This document shows, piece after piece, positions 34,180-44,332 of a DNA stretch of 64,000 nucleotides. Source of the DNA: Prorocentrum cordatum (Eukaryota > Sar > Dinophyceae > Prorocentrales > Prorocentraceae); contig CAUYUJ010014179.1 in assembly GCA_963575745.1 (NCBI GenBank), positions 366,153 to 430,152 of the forward strand, in the 5' to 3' direction. Position 1 is the stretch's first letter; each line of letters begins with the position of its first letter. Below the pieces are notes generated by a model that made no database searches, had not been told where the DNA came from, and saw only the letters and a list, made by a program, of their open reading frames with translations. Made by a program: the position numbers and the translations under genes.

Positions 34180-34370
34180 CCAGATGATGGGCTCCCAGCA
34201 GATGGGGTCGGAGGATGGCGCCGCATCGCCGATGCATCGCCGATGCGGCTCGATGTGGAGCCCGATCTTCTCCACGCCCACATCGCCGATGAATCGGCGA
34301 CGTCGCCAGTGCATCGCCGATGCATCGCATGCATCGCCGACCCCATCTATTCGGACCCCATCTAGGAGGC
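34180..34370. mobile_element. Short inverted-repeat element, family 3, copy 1
   Basis: The left end CCCAGATGATGGGCTCCCAG, followed by CAGATGGGGTCGG, mirrors the right end CCGACCCCATCTATTCGGACC, CCATCTAGG. The interior consists of GATGCATCGCCGATG words on both sides that also pair with one another, so the whole ~190 bp can fold. The second copy is at 35179..35410. Confidence 0.7.
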
Positions 34371-34380
34371 CTCTAACCAA

Positions 34381-34416
34381 GGATGTTCACGGTTCGTTCG
34401 GTTCGGTTGCCTCGCA
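34381..34416 (+). repeat. ~36-bp direct repeat, right of family-3 element
   Basis: GGATGTTCACGGTTCG, then TTCGGTTCGGTTGCC. Similar but not identical to 34134..34169. Confidence 0.65.
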
Positions 34417-35178
34417 GTCGGTTGCTTTCGGTCGGTTCGATTCAAGCGATTATGGTGTCGTTGCCGCGTCGCTGCGCCCTTCAAGGCTGCTTTGGGCCCG
34501 TCGATGTCGGTCGAGTTCGGGGTCGCTGTCGGTTCGGTCGGTTTTCCGCTTCGCCGCAGGCGTGCGCGGTCTTGCAGGCTGGAGAAAACATCAAGACGCA
34601 GACTGTTCGCCGCTTTCGGCCTCTGGGCCCGCGCCGGGTCCTGGACGGTCAAACGACGAAGCAGGACGAGGAGTTGGCCCCAGGGAGTGGGGGACCGCGC
34701 GTGCCCCGCGAGGCCCCGAGGCCCGGGCGCTGCAAAATTTTGCCCCGACGGGCGTTCTCGCTGTCGTTAAGGGCCCCCGGGGCCCGCCAAGGGTCGATCG
34801 GACTCGAGACAGTGCGCCGCAGGATGGGGTGCGAGGCTTCGGTCTAGATCATCCGAGGTGCTGTACAGTGGAAGCCCGTGCCAAGAAGCACCCTGCTTGC
34901 CTCCAGGGTGCCCTGGGTTTCTTGTGTTTCGATGGTTTTGCTACGGAAAGCGCGACGTTCCTAGGCCAGGAATCAATGGACGTCGTGGGGTCTCAGGGTT
35001 GGGTGTCTTGTGGAACGGTTCTTGTGGTCGAGCTCCTACTCCAATATTTGTGCTAAGTTTGACCTCATGGAGCGCCGCGGTCGCCGCCGCTGGATGGAAG
35101 CTCATCTTCAGCGATCATGCGCCAGCTCGAATCATCTTGAAAACCGTCCTGGGTTCCCTGAGGCCCTCTTTCTGGGCC
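34417..35178. other. No supportable gene
   Basis: Ordinary sequence between two family-3 elements. Some plus frames are open for 100-plus codons but lack domains and overlap equally open minus frames. Confidence 0.45.
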
Positions 35179-35410
35179 TCCCAGATCGGGTCGGAGCAGA
35201 TGGGGTCGGAGGATCGCGCCGCATCGCCGATGCATCGCCGATGCGGCTCGACGTGGGGCCCGATTTGCTTCACGTCGACGTCGCCGATGCATCGCCGACG
35301 TCTACGATGCATCACCGGTGCATCACCGATGTACCGACGATGCATCGCCGATGTATCGGCGATGCGGCGCCATCCTCCGACCCAATCTATTCCGACCCCA
35401 TCTAGCAGGC
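35179..35410. mobile_element. Short inverted-repeat element, family 3, copy 2
   Basis: Left CCCAGATCGGGTCGGAGCAG then ATGGGGTCGGAGGAT; right ATCCTCCGACCCAATC then CGACCCCATCTAG. The terminal inverted repeats run about 70 nt and include GCGCCGCATCGCCGATGCAT. It is ~40 bp longer than copy 1 because of extra GATGCATC/GATGTATC words. Confidence 0.75.
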
Positions 35411-35859
35411 TTCTAGGGTAAAGGGGGAGGGGTGAACCCCTCCCCGAATGAGAACAAGGGGAAGACGGAGGAGGAGGCGCTCCAAACCACTCACGCCCAG
35501 AGAGCTGGTGGGATTTGGCCAGGCGGGTCATCCCAAACGCATGGGGTTAGCGGTTACTCGCCGCAGGCGTGTGCGCCATTATTCCATGGGCTCCTCATCA
35601 TCCCTTGGCATCGCTCGGACGTGTGCATTTTTTCCCCGGCGAGGACCATCGAGGAGCATCCTGGATCATCGAGCCAAAAAAGAAAAATGCTCAGGGAATG
35701 GACGTCCGAGTGACGGCGACATCCTTCTCCTCCCCCAGTCTCGCCTCGTCCGTCCGACTCTTTCCCTCCGTGCCGACCGCGAAGCTGTTCAAGGACATGT
35801 CTTCAAGCAGCTAGCCCAGCCGATCTGTAAGGGTTCGACGTATGCATGGCATAGTTTCT
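35411..35859. other. No supportable gene
   Basis: Unassigned sequence without recognisable frames. Confidence 0.4.
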
Positions 35860-36085
35860 GGAATGAGGAGGAGGAGGAGGAGAAGGAGGGAGGAGGGAGG
35901 AGGGAGGAGGAGGGAGGAGGGAGGAGGGAGGAGGGAGGAGGGAGAGGGAGGAGGGAGGAGGAGGAGGAGGAGGAGGGAGGAAGAGGAGGAGGAGGAGGAG
36001 GAGGAGGAGGTAGGAGGGAGGAGGGAGGAGGAGGAGGAGGAGGGAGGAGGAGAGGAGGAGGAGGGGAGGAGGAGGAGGAGGAGCC
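35860..36085. repeat. (GGA)n / GGAGGGA purine tract
   Basis: About 225 bp of pure purine with GGAGGGAGGAGG units, abutting the left end of the G-rich element at 36,095. Confidence 0.9.
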
Positions 36086-36094
36086 CGAATACGG

Positions 36095-37268
36095 GAAAGA
36101 GCGTGTTCTACCGCTGCTGGCGGAAAACCGGGGGGGTCAGCCGGTTCGAACTCCCCCCCCCCCTCCGGAAAAACCGGGGGGGGTCACTACCGGTTCGAAC
36201 CCCTCCCCCCCCCCCGGCTCATCATGAAAAGGGGGGGGGTCACTACCGGTTCGAACCCCCCCCCCCCTCGAAAACCGAGTGGGGGTGCGGACAGTGGTGG
36301 GGACGGTGTTGGTGGGGACAGTGGTGAGGGGACAGCGGGACAGTGGTGGGGACAGCGGGGGGACAGTGGGACAGTGGTGGGGACGGTAGTGGTGGGGACA
36401 GTGGTGGGGACAATGGTGGGAACAGGGGGGACAGTGGACAGTGGTGGGAACGGTGGTGGTGGGGACAGTGGTGTGGGGACAGTGGGAATGAGGTGGAAAC
36501 AGTGGGACAGTGGAGGGTACAATGGTGGTGGGGACACTGGTAAAGGCGGTGGCGAGGACGGCGGTGGGACAATGGGACAGAGGTGCAGTGGGGACAGTGG
36601 TGGGGACAGTGGGGACAGTGGTGGGAACAGTGGGACAGCTCAGTGGGACAGCGGAGGAGTCAGTGGGACAGTGGGGACAGTGGGGATAGGCAGTGGTTGG
36701 GTCCGTGGAGACAGTGGGGAGAGTGGAACCGTGGTGGGAACAGTGGTGGGAACAGTGGGGACAGTGCGACAGTGGTGGGGGCACTGGTGGGGACAATAGG
36801 GACGGTGGTGGAACCAGTGGGGACAGTGGTGGTGAGGACAGTGGTGCTGGGAACAACAGTGGGGGATGTGATGCGAGCGGTGGTAGGGACCGGGAGTCGT
36901 TTGCTGGCGGTGCGTGGGGGGGGGGTCGAACCGGTAGTGACCCCCTCCGGTTTTCGAGGGGGGGGGGGGTTCCAACCGGTAGTGACCCCCCCCGGTTTTC
37001 CGGATCCGGAGGGGGGGGGGGGAGGGGTTCGAACCGGTAGTGACCCCCCCCCGGTTTTCGAGGGGGAGGGGGGGGGGGGGGGGGGGGGGGGGGTTAGGGA
37101 GGGGGGGGGGGGGGGGTTTGCCGGGAGGGAGGAGGGGGGGGGGGGGGAAGGGGTTCCAGCAGGGGGGGGGGGATTTTCGGAGGGGGGGGGGGAGACCCCG
37201 GGTTCCGGAGGAAAACAGGAAAAGGTTGGCAATTTTCCACAGTAAAGCGGCGGTGGATCACGCTCTCT
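36095..37268 (+). mobile_element. G-rich element with terminal inverted repeats, copy 1 (Mutator-like?)
   Basis: Left end GAAAGAGCGTGTTCTACCGC, continuing TGCTGGCGGAAAAC; the right end on the other strand reads AGAGAGCGTGATCCACCGCC then GCTTTACTGTGGAAAA. The 9-bp word CGAATACGG lies directly outside on both sides (36086-36094 and 37269-37277) and looks like a target-site duplication. A 9-bp duplication is usual for Mutator-like elements. The interior has several GGGGGTCACTACCGGTTCGA units at both borders, a core minisatellite of GGGGACAGTGG words (36,285-36,880) and poly-G tracts (36,950-37,200). No transposase; non-autonomous. Confidence 0.7.
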
Positions 37269-37399
37269 CGAATACGGAGATCGCCGGCTCTGGAGCCGGT
37301 CGGGCTCCCATGGCCTCCCGCGGTCTCCCGGTGCCCTCCAGTGGCGTGCCTTCTGTGGCGCTTCCCGCGGCCTCGCCTCGTGGCCTCCCCTCGTTGCTT

Positions 37400-37612
37400 C
37401 CCGCCTCCTCCTCCTCCTCCTTCTCCTCCTCCCCCTCCTCTTCCTCCTCCCCCTCCCCCTCCCCTCCTCTTCCTCCTCATCCTCCTCCTCCTCTTCTCCT
37501 CCTCCCTCCCCCTCACCCTCACCTCACCCTCACCCTCGTCTTGCTCCTCATCCTCCTCCACCTCCTCCTCCTCTTCCTCCTCCTCCTCCTCCTCCTCCTC
37601 CTCCTCCTCCCC
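37400..37612. repeat. (TCC)n microsatellite
   Basis: Pyrimidine-pure tract with CCCTCAC units in the middle. Confidence 0.9.
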
Positions 37613-37704
37613 CGTGGCCTTCTGTGGCTTCCCGCGGCCTTGCATCGTGGCCCCTCGTTGCTTCTGGTCGTTGCGTCGAGTCGTTGCATCCCACTATTGT
37701 TCAA

Positions 37705-37842
37705 GTCGGGCATGTCCCTCTACAGGAGGAGAATTCAAATATAGTCAAAAACAGCATTGGGGCGATGTGTCTACTACGTTGACTTTTTTTGCATATGTTT
37801 CTTCTGTCTTTCGAAACCCGCCTGTTGGAGGACATGTCCGAC
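37705..37842 (+). mobile_element. Short inverted-repeat element, family 1, copy 4
   Basis: 138 bp. Left GTCGGGCATGTCCCTCTACA, right GGAGGACATGTCCGAC. The interior is the most diverged of the four copies. Flanks are TCAA on the left and CTAA on the right. Confidence 0.8.
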
Positions 37843-38425
37843 CTAACACTGTATCCCATCGTTGTCTCCCCATCGCTGCCCCCCACCCATCGCCGCCTCT
37901 CGTGTAACATTGTAAGGCTGTTCGAGGTCTTCTTTCGCCAGGGTATCATCCGACGTTATCCTCTTTTTGTCCGTTCTCTTTTGCGTGGAGGCGGGCGGAA
38001 GCAAAGCGAGGGCGAAGTAGAGAGATGGCAGTGCTACCGGCGGAAGCGGACTACTATTGGCAGTGGCCACGCTTGGCTGGAAACCTAAGGGACCGCGAGA
38101 AGCGCGCGTGGTTCGAGTTTCGATGTGCAGAGAATGCCTCCCGCCGTGACTTGTTGACAACGAGAGGAGGCCTGAGGAGGCCTCCGAGCCGCTGCCCATC
38201 GCCCGCCCGTGCCCGACTCGCCCGACGCCCTCGTCGTCCTCGTCCTCATCGTCGTCGACCTCGCCCCCCCACAACATCTGACGTAGCAACAAAAAAACAC
38301 GGCGACATGTTTTCGCCACTTTCAGCCTCCCAGGGGCCTCTTTGGACCCTGGGACCATCCGCGAGAACCTCTCGGAATGAAAATCCGGCCAATGGGGAAG
38401 GGTCGGGAGTTCCAGGGGCCCTGTA
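37843..38425. other. No supportable gene
   Basis: Unassigned sequence between the family-1 element and the satellite. Overlapping frames on both strands, no domain. Confidence 0.4.
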
Positions 38426-40639
38426 TGGAAAATTATCTTGGCGAAGGACCCAACCATACGGTTGTGAATACCAGAGGTGTCGTTAGTTCTTTAGGTGGAG
38501 CTCCCTAGTTGCATGCGAACGCAGCCGCTGGGACCTTCGGTGGGGCTCCCCATAGGGGCCAGAAAAAATGTGTGAGAGGTGTGCCGGAATGGCGGTGGAA
38601 CCGCATGCGAACGCAGCCATTGGGGCATTCGGTGGAGCTCCCTATGTGGGCTACGAAACGTGCAATGGGGGTGCCGAAATGGGGGTGGAACCGCATGCGA
38701 ACGCAGCCGCTGGGGCCTTCGGTGGAGCTCCCCATGGAGCCAAGAACGGTGTGAGGGGTGTGCCGATATGGGGGTGGAACCACCGCATGCGAACGCAGCC
38801 ATTAGGGCCTTCGGTGGAGCTCCCCATGGGGCCACAAAACGTTTGAGGGGTGCGCCGCGATGAGGATGGAACTGCATGCGAACGCAGCCACTGGGGCCTT
38901 CGGTGGAGCTCTCTATGGGGGCCACGAACCGTGTGAGGGGTGTGTCGAAATCGAGGTGGAACTGCATGCGAACGCAGCCACTGGGGCCTTGGGTGGAGCT
39001 CCCTCTGGGACCACGAAACGTATGAGGGGTGCGAACTGCAGACGCTGGGACTTTTGGTATAGCTCCTATGGGGCCACAAACCGTGTGAGGGGTGTGCCGA
39101 AGTCGGTGTGGAACCGCAGGCGAACGCAGCCATTGGGGCCTTCGGCTGAGGTGTGCCACGAAACGTGTGATGGGTGTGCCGAAATTGGGGGTGGAACCGC
39201 ATGCGAACGCAGCCGCTGGGGCATTCGGTGGAGCTCCCTACGGGGGCCACGAAACGAGTGAGGGGTGTGCAGAAGTGAGGGTGGAGCCGCCGTCGAACGC
39301 AGCCATTGGGGCCTTCGGTGGAGCTCCCTATGGGGGCCACGAACCGTGTCAGGGGTGTGTCGAAATCGGGGTGGAACCGCATGCGAACGCAGCCACAGGG
39401 GCCTTCGATGGAGCTCCCTATGGGGCCACGAAACGTATGAGGGGTGCGCCGCGATGAGGGTGGAACTGCATGCGAATCCTGCCAACGGGGCCTTCGGTGG
39501 AGCTCCTTGATTCTGGGGCCCCGAACTGTTTGAGGGGTGTGCCGAAATGGGGGGTGGGGAGGAGGGAGGAGGGGGAGGAGGAAGGAAGGAGGAATGAGAA
39601 CGCAGAGTGCTGTCTCTTCAAAGCGAGGACCCAACACCACAAGATGGTCGGGGAAAAATAGCCTGGCGAAGGACCCAACCAGATGCAGTTGTGAGTGCCG
39701 CAGTTGTGAGGATCGTCGTCGGTGGAACTCCCTATGGCGCCACGAAACGCGTGAGTGGCGTGCCGATTTGGGGAGGTTGGCGGGTGCATGTGAACCCTCC
39801 CATTGGGACCTTCGGTGGGGCTCCATACCGGGTCACAAAACGTATGAGGGGTGTGCCGAAACTGGCGTGACGCCCACATGCGAATTGCAGCAATGGGACC
39901 CTCGGTGGAGCTCCCCAGCCACAAACCGTGTCAGGGGTGCGCCAAAACGAGCGTGACGCCCACATGCGAAGTGCGCCATTGGGACCTTCGGCGGAGCTAC
40001 CTGTGGCCTACCGGGCCAACAAACGTGTGAGAGATCTGCCGAAACGGGCGTGACGCCCACATGCCAATTGCACCACTCGGACCTTCGGTGGAGCTCCCTA
40101 TGAGGGCCACGAAACGTATGAGGGGTGTGCCGAAACGGGCGTAGCGCCCACATGCGAACTGCAGCAATGCGACCTTTGTCGGAGCTCCCTACGGGGCCAC
40201 GGAACGTGTGAGGGGTTTGCCGAAACGGGCGTGACGCCCACATGCCAATCGCACCACTCGGACCTTCGGTGGAGCTCCCTGCGGGGCCACGAAACGTATG
40301 AGGGGTGTGCCGAAACTGGCGCGACGCCCACATGCGAACTGCACCACTGGGACCTTTGGTTGAACTCCCTATGGGGCCACGAAACGTGTTGGGTGTGTGT
40401 GTGTGCCAAAACGGGCGTGACGCCCACATGCGAACTGACCATTGTGAGTGGAGCTCCTTACGGGTCCACGAAACGTGTGAGAGGTGTGCCGAAACGGGCG
40501 CGACGCCCACATGCGAACTGCTCCACAAAGACCCCTTCGGTGGAGCTCCCTACGGGGCCACGAAACGTCTGAGGGGTGTGCAGAAGCAGAGACGATGCAG
40601 GGATGGGAGGAGGGAGGAGGGGGAGGAGGGGAAGGAGGA

Positions 40640-40663
40640 GGAAGGAGATGCTGATGCTGATGT

Positions 40664-40724
<61 letters not shown>

Positions 40725-40828
40725 GGTGGTGATGGTGATGGTGATGGTGATGGTGATGGTGATGGTGATGACGATGATGATGTTGCTGATGCTGATGTTG
40801 ATTATGATTATGATGCTGATGTTGATGC

Positions 40829-40864
<36 letters not shown>

Positions 40865-40958
40865 CGACGACGACGACGACGATGATGATGATGATGATGA
40901 TGATGATGAATGATGATGATGATGCTGATGATGATGATGCTGATGCTGATGCTGATGC

Positions 40959-41048
<90 letters not shown>

Positions 41049-41065
41049 TGGGAGGAGGGAGGAGG
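40640..41065. repeat. (GAT)n microsatellite with GCT/GGT variants
   Basis: More than 400 bp of ATG/GAT repeats at the end of satellite block 2, with GGT, GCT and GAC sub-runs. Confidence 0.95.
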
Positions 41066-41335
41066 GAGGAGGAGCAGGAAGGAGAGGAGAGGTGGACGCG
41101 GGGCGCCGTCTCGTCAAAACGAGTACCCAACACCACAGGATGGTTGGGAATCAAGCGGTCCTAAACGTCAAACCTCAACCTTCCCAGAGCCTCGGAGGCT
41201 CTGGGGGGGGCTTCATACAAAGGCATTGACGATCGTACACTGTGTTTGAATCTGCCCCGGGAGCTCGAAAAAAGAGGGCCCGGGACCTCGAAAACATGGT
41301 CCGAGGACCGATTTTGAACGGATTTCGGGGTCTCG

Positions 41336-41336
41336 G

Positions 41337-41432
<96 letters not shown>
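41336..41432. repeat. (GTC)n microsatellite
   Basis: About 32 perfect GTC units. Confidence 0.95.
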
Positions 41433-41628
41433 CTCCGGGGTCGGCGCACTCTGATTCTTCGACTGCCGCAAATAGCGTGCTCAAGGTTGCAATCGGCTAC
41501 GCAACACACAATTGCCAAACAGGAAGAAGTCTGACCCTCGTACAAAGCATCGCAAACGCGGGGCGGAGTCCCCCCGACCAGCGCCGGTCGTCCCTCGGTC
41601 CCCCCGCCCCTGACCTCCCTGACCTCCG

Positions 41629-41781
41629 CCGTAACCAAATTTGGTCACGCCCCCCCCACCCACCCCGGATGGCCCCCAAACCCCCCCCACACACACCGTA
41701 ACCAAATTTGGTTATGGTCCCCCCTCCCCTGGAAAGGCCCCTGACCTCCCCGCCCCTCACCGTAACCAAATTTGGTTACGG
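41629..41781. repeat. Three spaced copies of a 22-bp palindrome
   Basis: CCGTAACCAAATTTGGTTAC followed by GG is a perfect palindrome at 41760..41781. Copies with a few changes lie at 41696..41717 and 41629..41650. Spacing is 67 and 64 bp, with C-rich sequence between. It could be a binding site for a dimeric protein or the core of a small tandem repeat; the sequence alone does not decide. Confidence 0.8.
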
Positions 41782-43066
41782 CCCCCTCCCCTCCTGGAAA
41801 GGCCTCGGACCCTTCCGTAGCCTTCGGTGGAGCTCGCTATGGGGCCACGAACCGAGGGGTGCGCTGAAATGACGCTGGAACTGCATGCGAACCTTGCCAC
41901 TGCAGCATTCGGTGGAGCTCCTTATGGGGCCACGAACCGTGTGAGGAGTGCGCCGCGATAAGGGTGGAACTGCATGCGAACCCTGCCAATGGGGCTTTCG
42001 ATGGAGCTCCCTATGGGGCCCAAATGACGGTGGAACTGCATGCGAACCTTGCCACTGAGGCATTCGGTGGAGCTCCCTTATGGAGCCACGAACCGTATGA
42101 GGGGTGCGCCGAAATTCGGGTGGAACTGCATGCGAACCCTGCCACTGCGGCCTTCGATGGAGCTCCCTATGGGGCCATGAACCGTGTGAGGGGTGCGCCG
42201 CGATGAGGTGGAACTGCATGCGAACCCTGCCAATGGGGCTTTCGATGGAGCTCCCTATGGGAAAACGAACCGTGTGAGAGGTGCGCAGAAATGGTGGCGG
42301 AACTGCATGCGAACTTTGCCGCTGGGGCCTTCGGTGGAGCTCCCATATTTGGCCACGAACCGTGTGAGGGGTGCGCCGAAATGCGAACCCTGCCTCTGGG
42401 GCCTTCGATGGAGCTCCCTGTGGGGCCACGGACTGTGTGCGGGGTGCGCCGAAAGGACGGTGGAACTGCATGCGAACCTTGCCACTAGGGCATTCGGTGG
42501 AGCTCCCTGTGGAGCCACGAACTGTGTGCGGGGTGCGCCGAAATTCGGGTGGAATTGCATGCGAACCTTGCCACTGAGGCATTCGGTGGAGCTCCCATAT
42601 GGAGCCACGAACCGTATGAGGGGTGCGCCGAAATGAGAGTGGAACTGCATGCGATCCCTGCCGCTGCGGCATTCGGTGGAGCTCCCTATGGGGCCACGAA
42701 CTGTGTGAGGGGTGCGCCGAATTGAGAGTGGAACTGCATGCGAACTCTGCCGCTGCGGCATTCGGTGGAGCTCCATACAGGGCCACTAACCGTGTGAGAG
42801 GGGCTCCGAAATGGTGGCGGAATTGCATGCTAACCCTGCCGCTGTGGCTTTCGGTGGAGCTCGCTATGGGGCCACGAACCGTGTGAGGGGTGCGCCGAAA
42901 TGAAGGGGAACTGCATGCAAAGCCTGCCACTGGTGCCTTCGATGGAGCTCCCTATGGGGCCACGAACCGTGTGAGGAGTGCGCCGAAATTCGGGTGGAAC
43001 TGCATGCGAATCTTGGCTTTGGGGCCTTCGGTGGAGCTCCCTATGGAGCCACGAGCCGTGTGAGGG

Positions 43067-43560
43067 GTGCGCCGAAATTATGGCGGAACTGCATGCGAAC
43101 GCAGTCACTGGAACTGCGGTGGAGCTCCCATATGGAGCCACGAACCTTGTGAGGGGTGCGCCGAAATGAGGGCGGAACTGCATGCGAACGCTGCCGCTGG
43201 GGCCTTCGGTGCAGCTCCCTATGGAGCTACGAGCCGTGTGAGGGGTGCGCCGAAATGAGGGTGGAACTGCATGCGAACGCAGTCACTGGAACTGCGGTGG
43301 AGCTCCCATATGGAGCCACGAACCTTGTGAGGGGTGCGCCGAAATGAGGGCGGAACTGCATGCGAACGCTGCCGCTGGGGCCTTCGGTGCAGCTCCCTAT
43401 GGAGCTACGAGCCGTGTGAGGGGTGCGCCGAAATGAGGGTGGAACTGCATGCGAACGCAGTCACTGGAACTGCGGTGGAGCTCCCATATGGAGCCACGAA
43501 CCTTGTGAGGGGTGCGCCGAAATGAGGGCGGAACTGCATGCGAACGCTGCCGCTGGGGCC
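43067..43560 (+). repeat. 178-bp higher-order repeat inside the 89-bp satellite
   Basis: Two unit types alternate: one with AGTCACTGGAACTGCGG, the other with GCTGCCGCTGGGGCCTTC. The dimer repeats nearly identically two and a half to three times, whereas units elsewhere in the array differ at many positions. This is the youngest, recently amplified part of the satellite. Confidence 0.85.
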
Positions 43561-43624
43561 TTCTCTGGAGCTCCCATATTTGGCCACGAACCGTGTGAGG
43601 GCGTGCAGAAATTGGCGGGGAACG

Positions 43625-43875
43625 ATAACGATGGTGGTGATGATGACGGCCGTAATGGTGATGACGATGGTGATTACGATGACGGTGACGAGTTTGATGA
43701 TGATGATGATGCTGATGATGATGATGATGATGATGATGATGCTGATGCTGATGCTGATGCTGATGCCGATGCTGCTGCTGATGCTGATGCTGATGATGCT
43801 GATGCTGATGCTGATGCTGATGATGATGATGATGATGATGATGCTGATGCTGATGCTGATGATGATGGGAGGAGG
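43625..43875. repeat. (GAT)n/(GCT)n microsatellite
   Basis: 250 bp of GAT with GCT variants closing satellite block 3, as the GAT tract closes block 2. Confidence 0.9.
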
Positions 43876-43952
43876 GAGGAGGGGGAGTAGGAAGGAGAGG
43901 AGAGGCGGCGCTGTGAAAAAAAGGCAGCCTCCGGCGTCGCCCCGACATCCTT

Positions 43953-44144
43953 CTACTATATATGCGTCGCCCCCCTAGGGGCGACGCGCGCACCGAGAAA
44001 TCTTGTAGTATAAGCGTCGTGGCGGGCGCTTTCTGGCCACACCGCTCGGGAAACGATCTACTACAAGATGGGCATACTATATGTTCGGGTCGGACGCGCG
44101 CCTCCAAGGAAAACATCGAGTATTTGTATGTCCCTGTGCGTCCC
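43953..44144 (+). repeat. Structured dispersed repeat, copy 2 (partner at 7240)
   Basis: Conserved blocks and hairpin as in the copy at 7,240. Here the stem GCGTCGCCCCCCTAGG-GGCGACGC is nearly perfect. A second possible pairing, CTTGTAGTAT with CTACTACAAG, brackets the GCGGGCGCTTTC block. Confidence 0.6.
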
Positions 44145-44332
44145 GTGACGCATCGCGACCAGCAGAGCCCCAGATCCCATGCCTCTCTGCGGCATCCCTC
44201 GAGCCCGACCTGTCCATGAGGGCTCCTGGACCCGAAGTTAGGCGAGAACGCCCGTTGTGAAGCAGACTGCGGTGCCCGGATCTCAGGGTCGTCGCCGCCC
44301 TCCTCCCCAGAGATTTCGACGTCTTGATTTCC

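Larger units (their letters stand above)
38430..43615 (+). repeat. 89-bp satellite in three blocks
   Basis: Unit hallmarks: GGAACTGCATGCGAACGC, a variable CCNCTGGGGCCTTC, GGTGGAGCTCCCTATGG, GGCCACGAAACGTGTGAGG, GGTGTGCCGAAAT. Unit starts at the 3' end lie exactly 89 bp apart (43067, 43156, 43245, 43334, 43423). Block 1 is about 38,480-39,550. Block 2 is 39,715-40,590, a variant with CGTGACGCCCACATGCGAA. Block 3 is 41,815-43,610. Blocks 1 and 2 both follow a leader CTTGGCGAAGGACCCAACCA or its variant (38,440 and 39,660). Between blocks lie microsatellite and a CAAAACGAGTACCCAACACC-type trailer (39,620 and 41,115). Long open frames across it are artefacts; 89 is not a multiple of three. Confidence 0.9.

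Noticed and set aside
41336-41432. Possible CRISPR-like or regulatory repeat
   Set aside because: Uninterrupted trinucleotide repeat with no spacers; an ordinary microsatellite.
41776-42930. 384-codon minus frame across the 89-bp satellite
   Set aside because: The 89-bp period is not a multiple of three and the frame cycles through all phases; all open frames here are by-products of the repeat.
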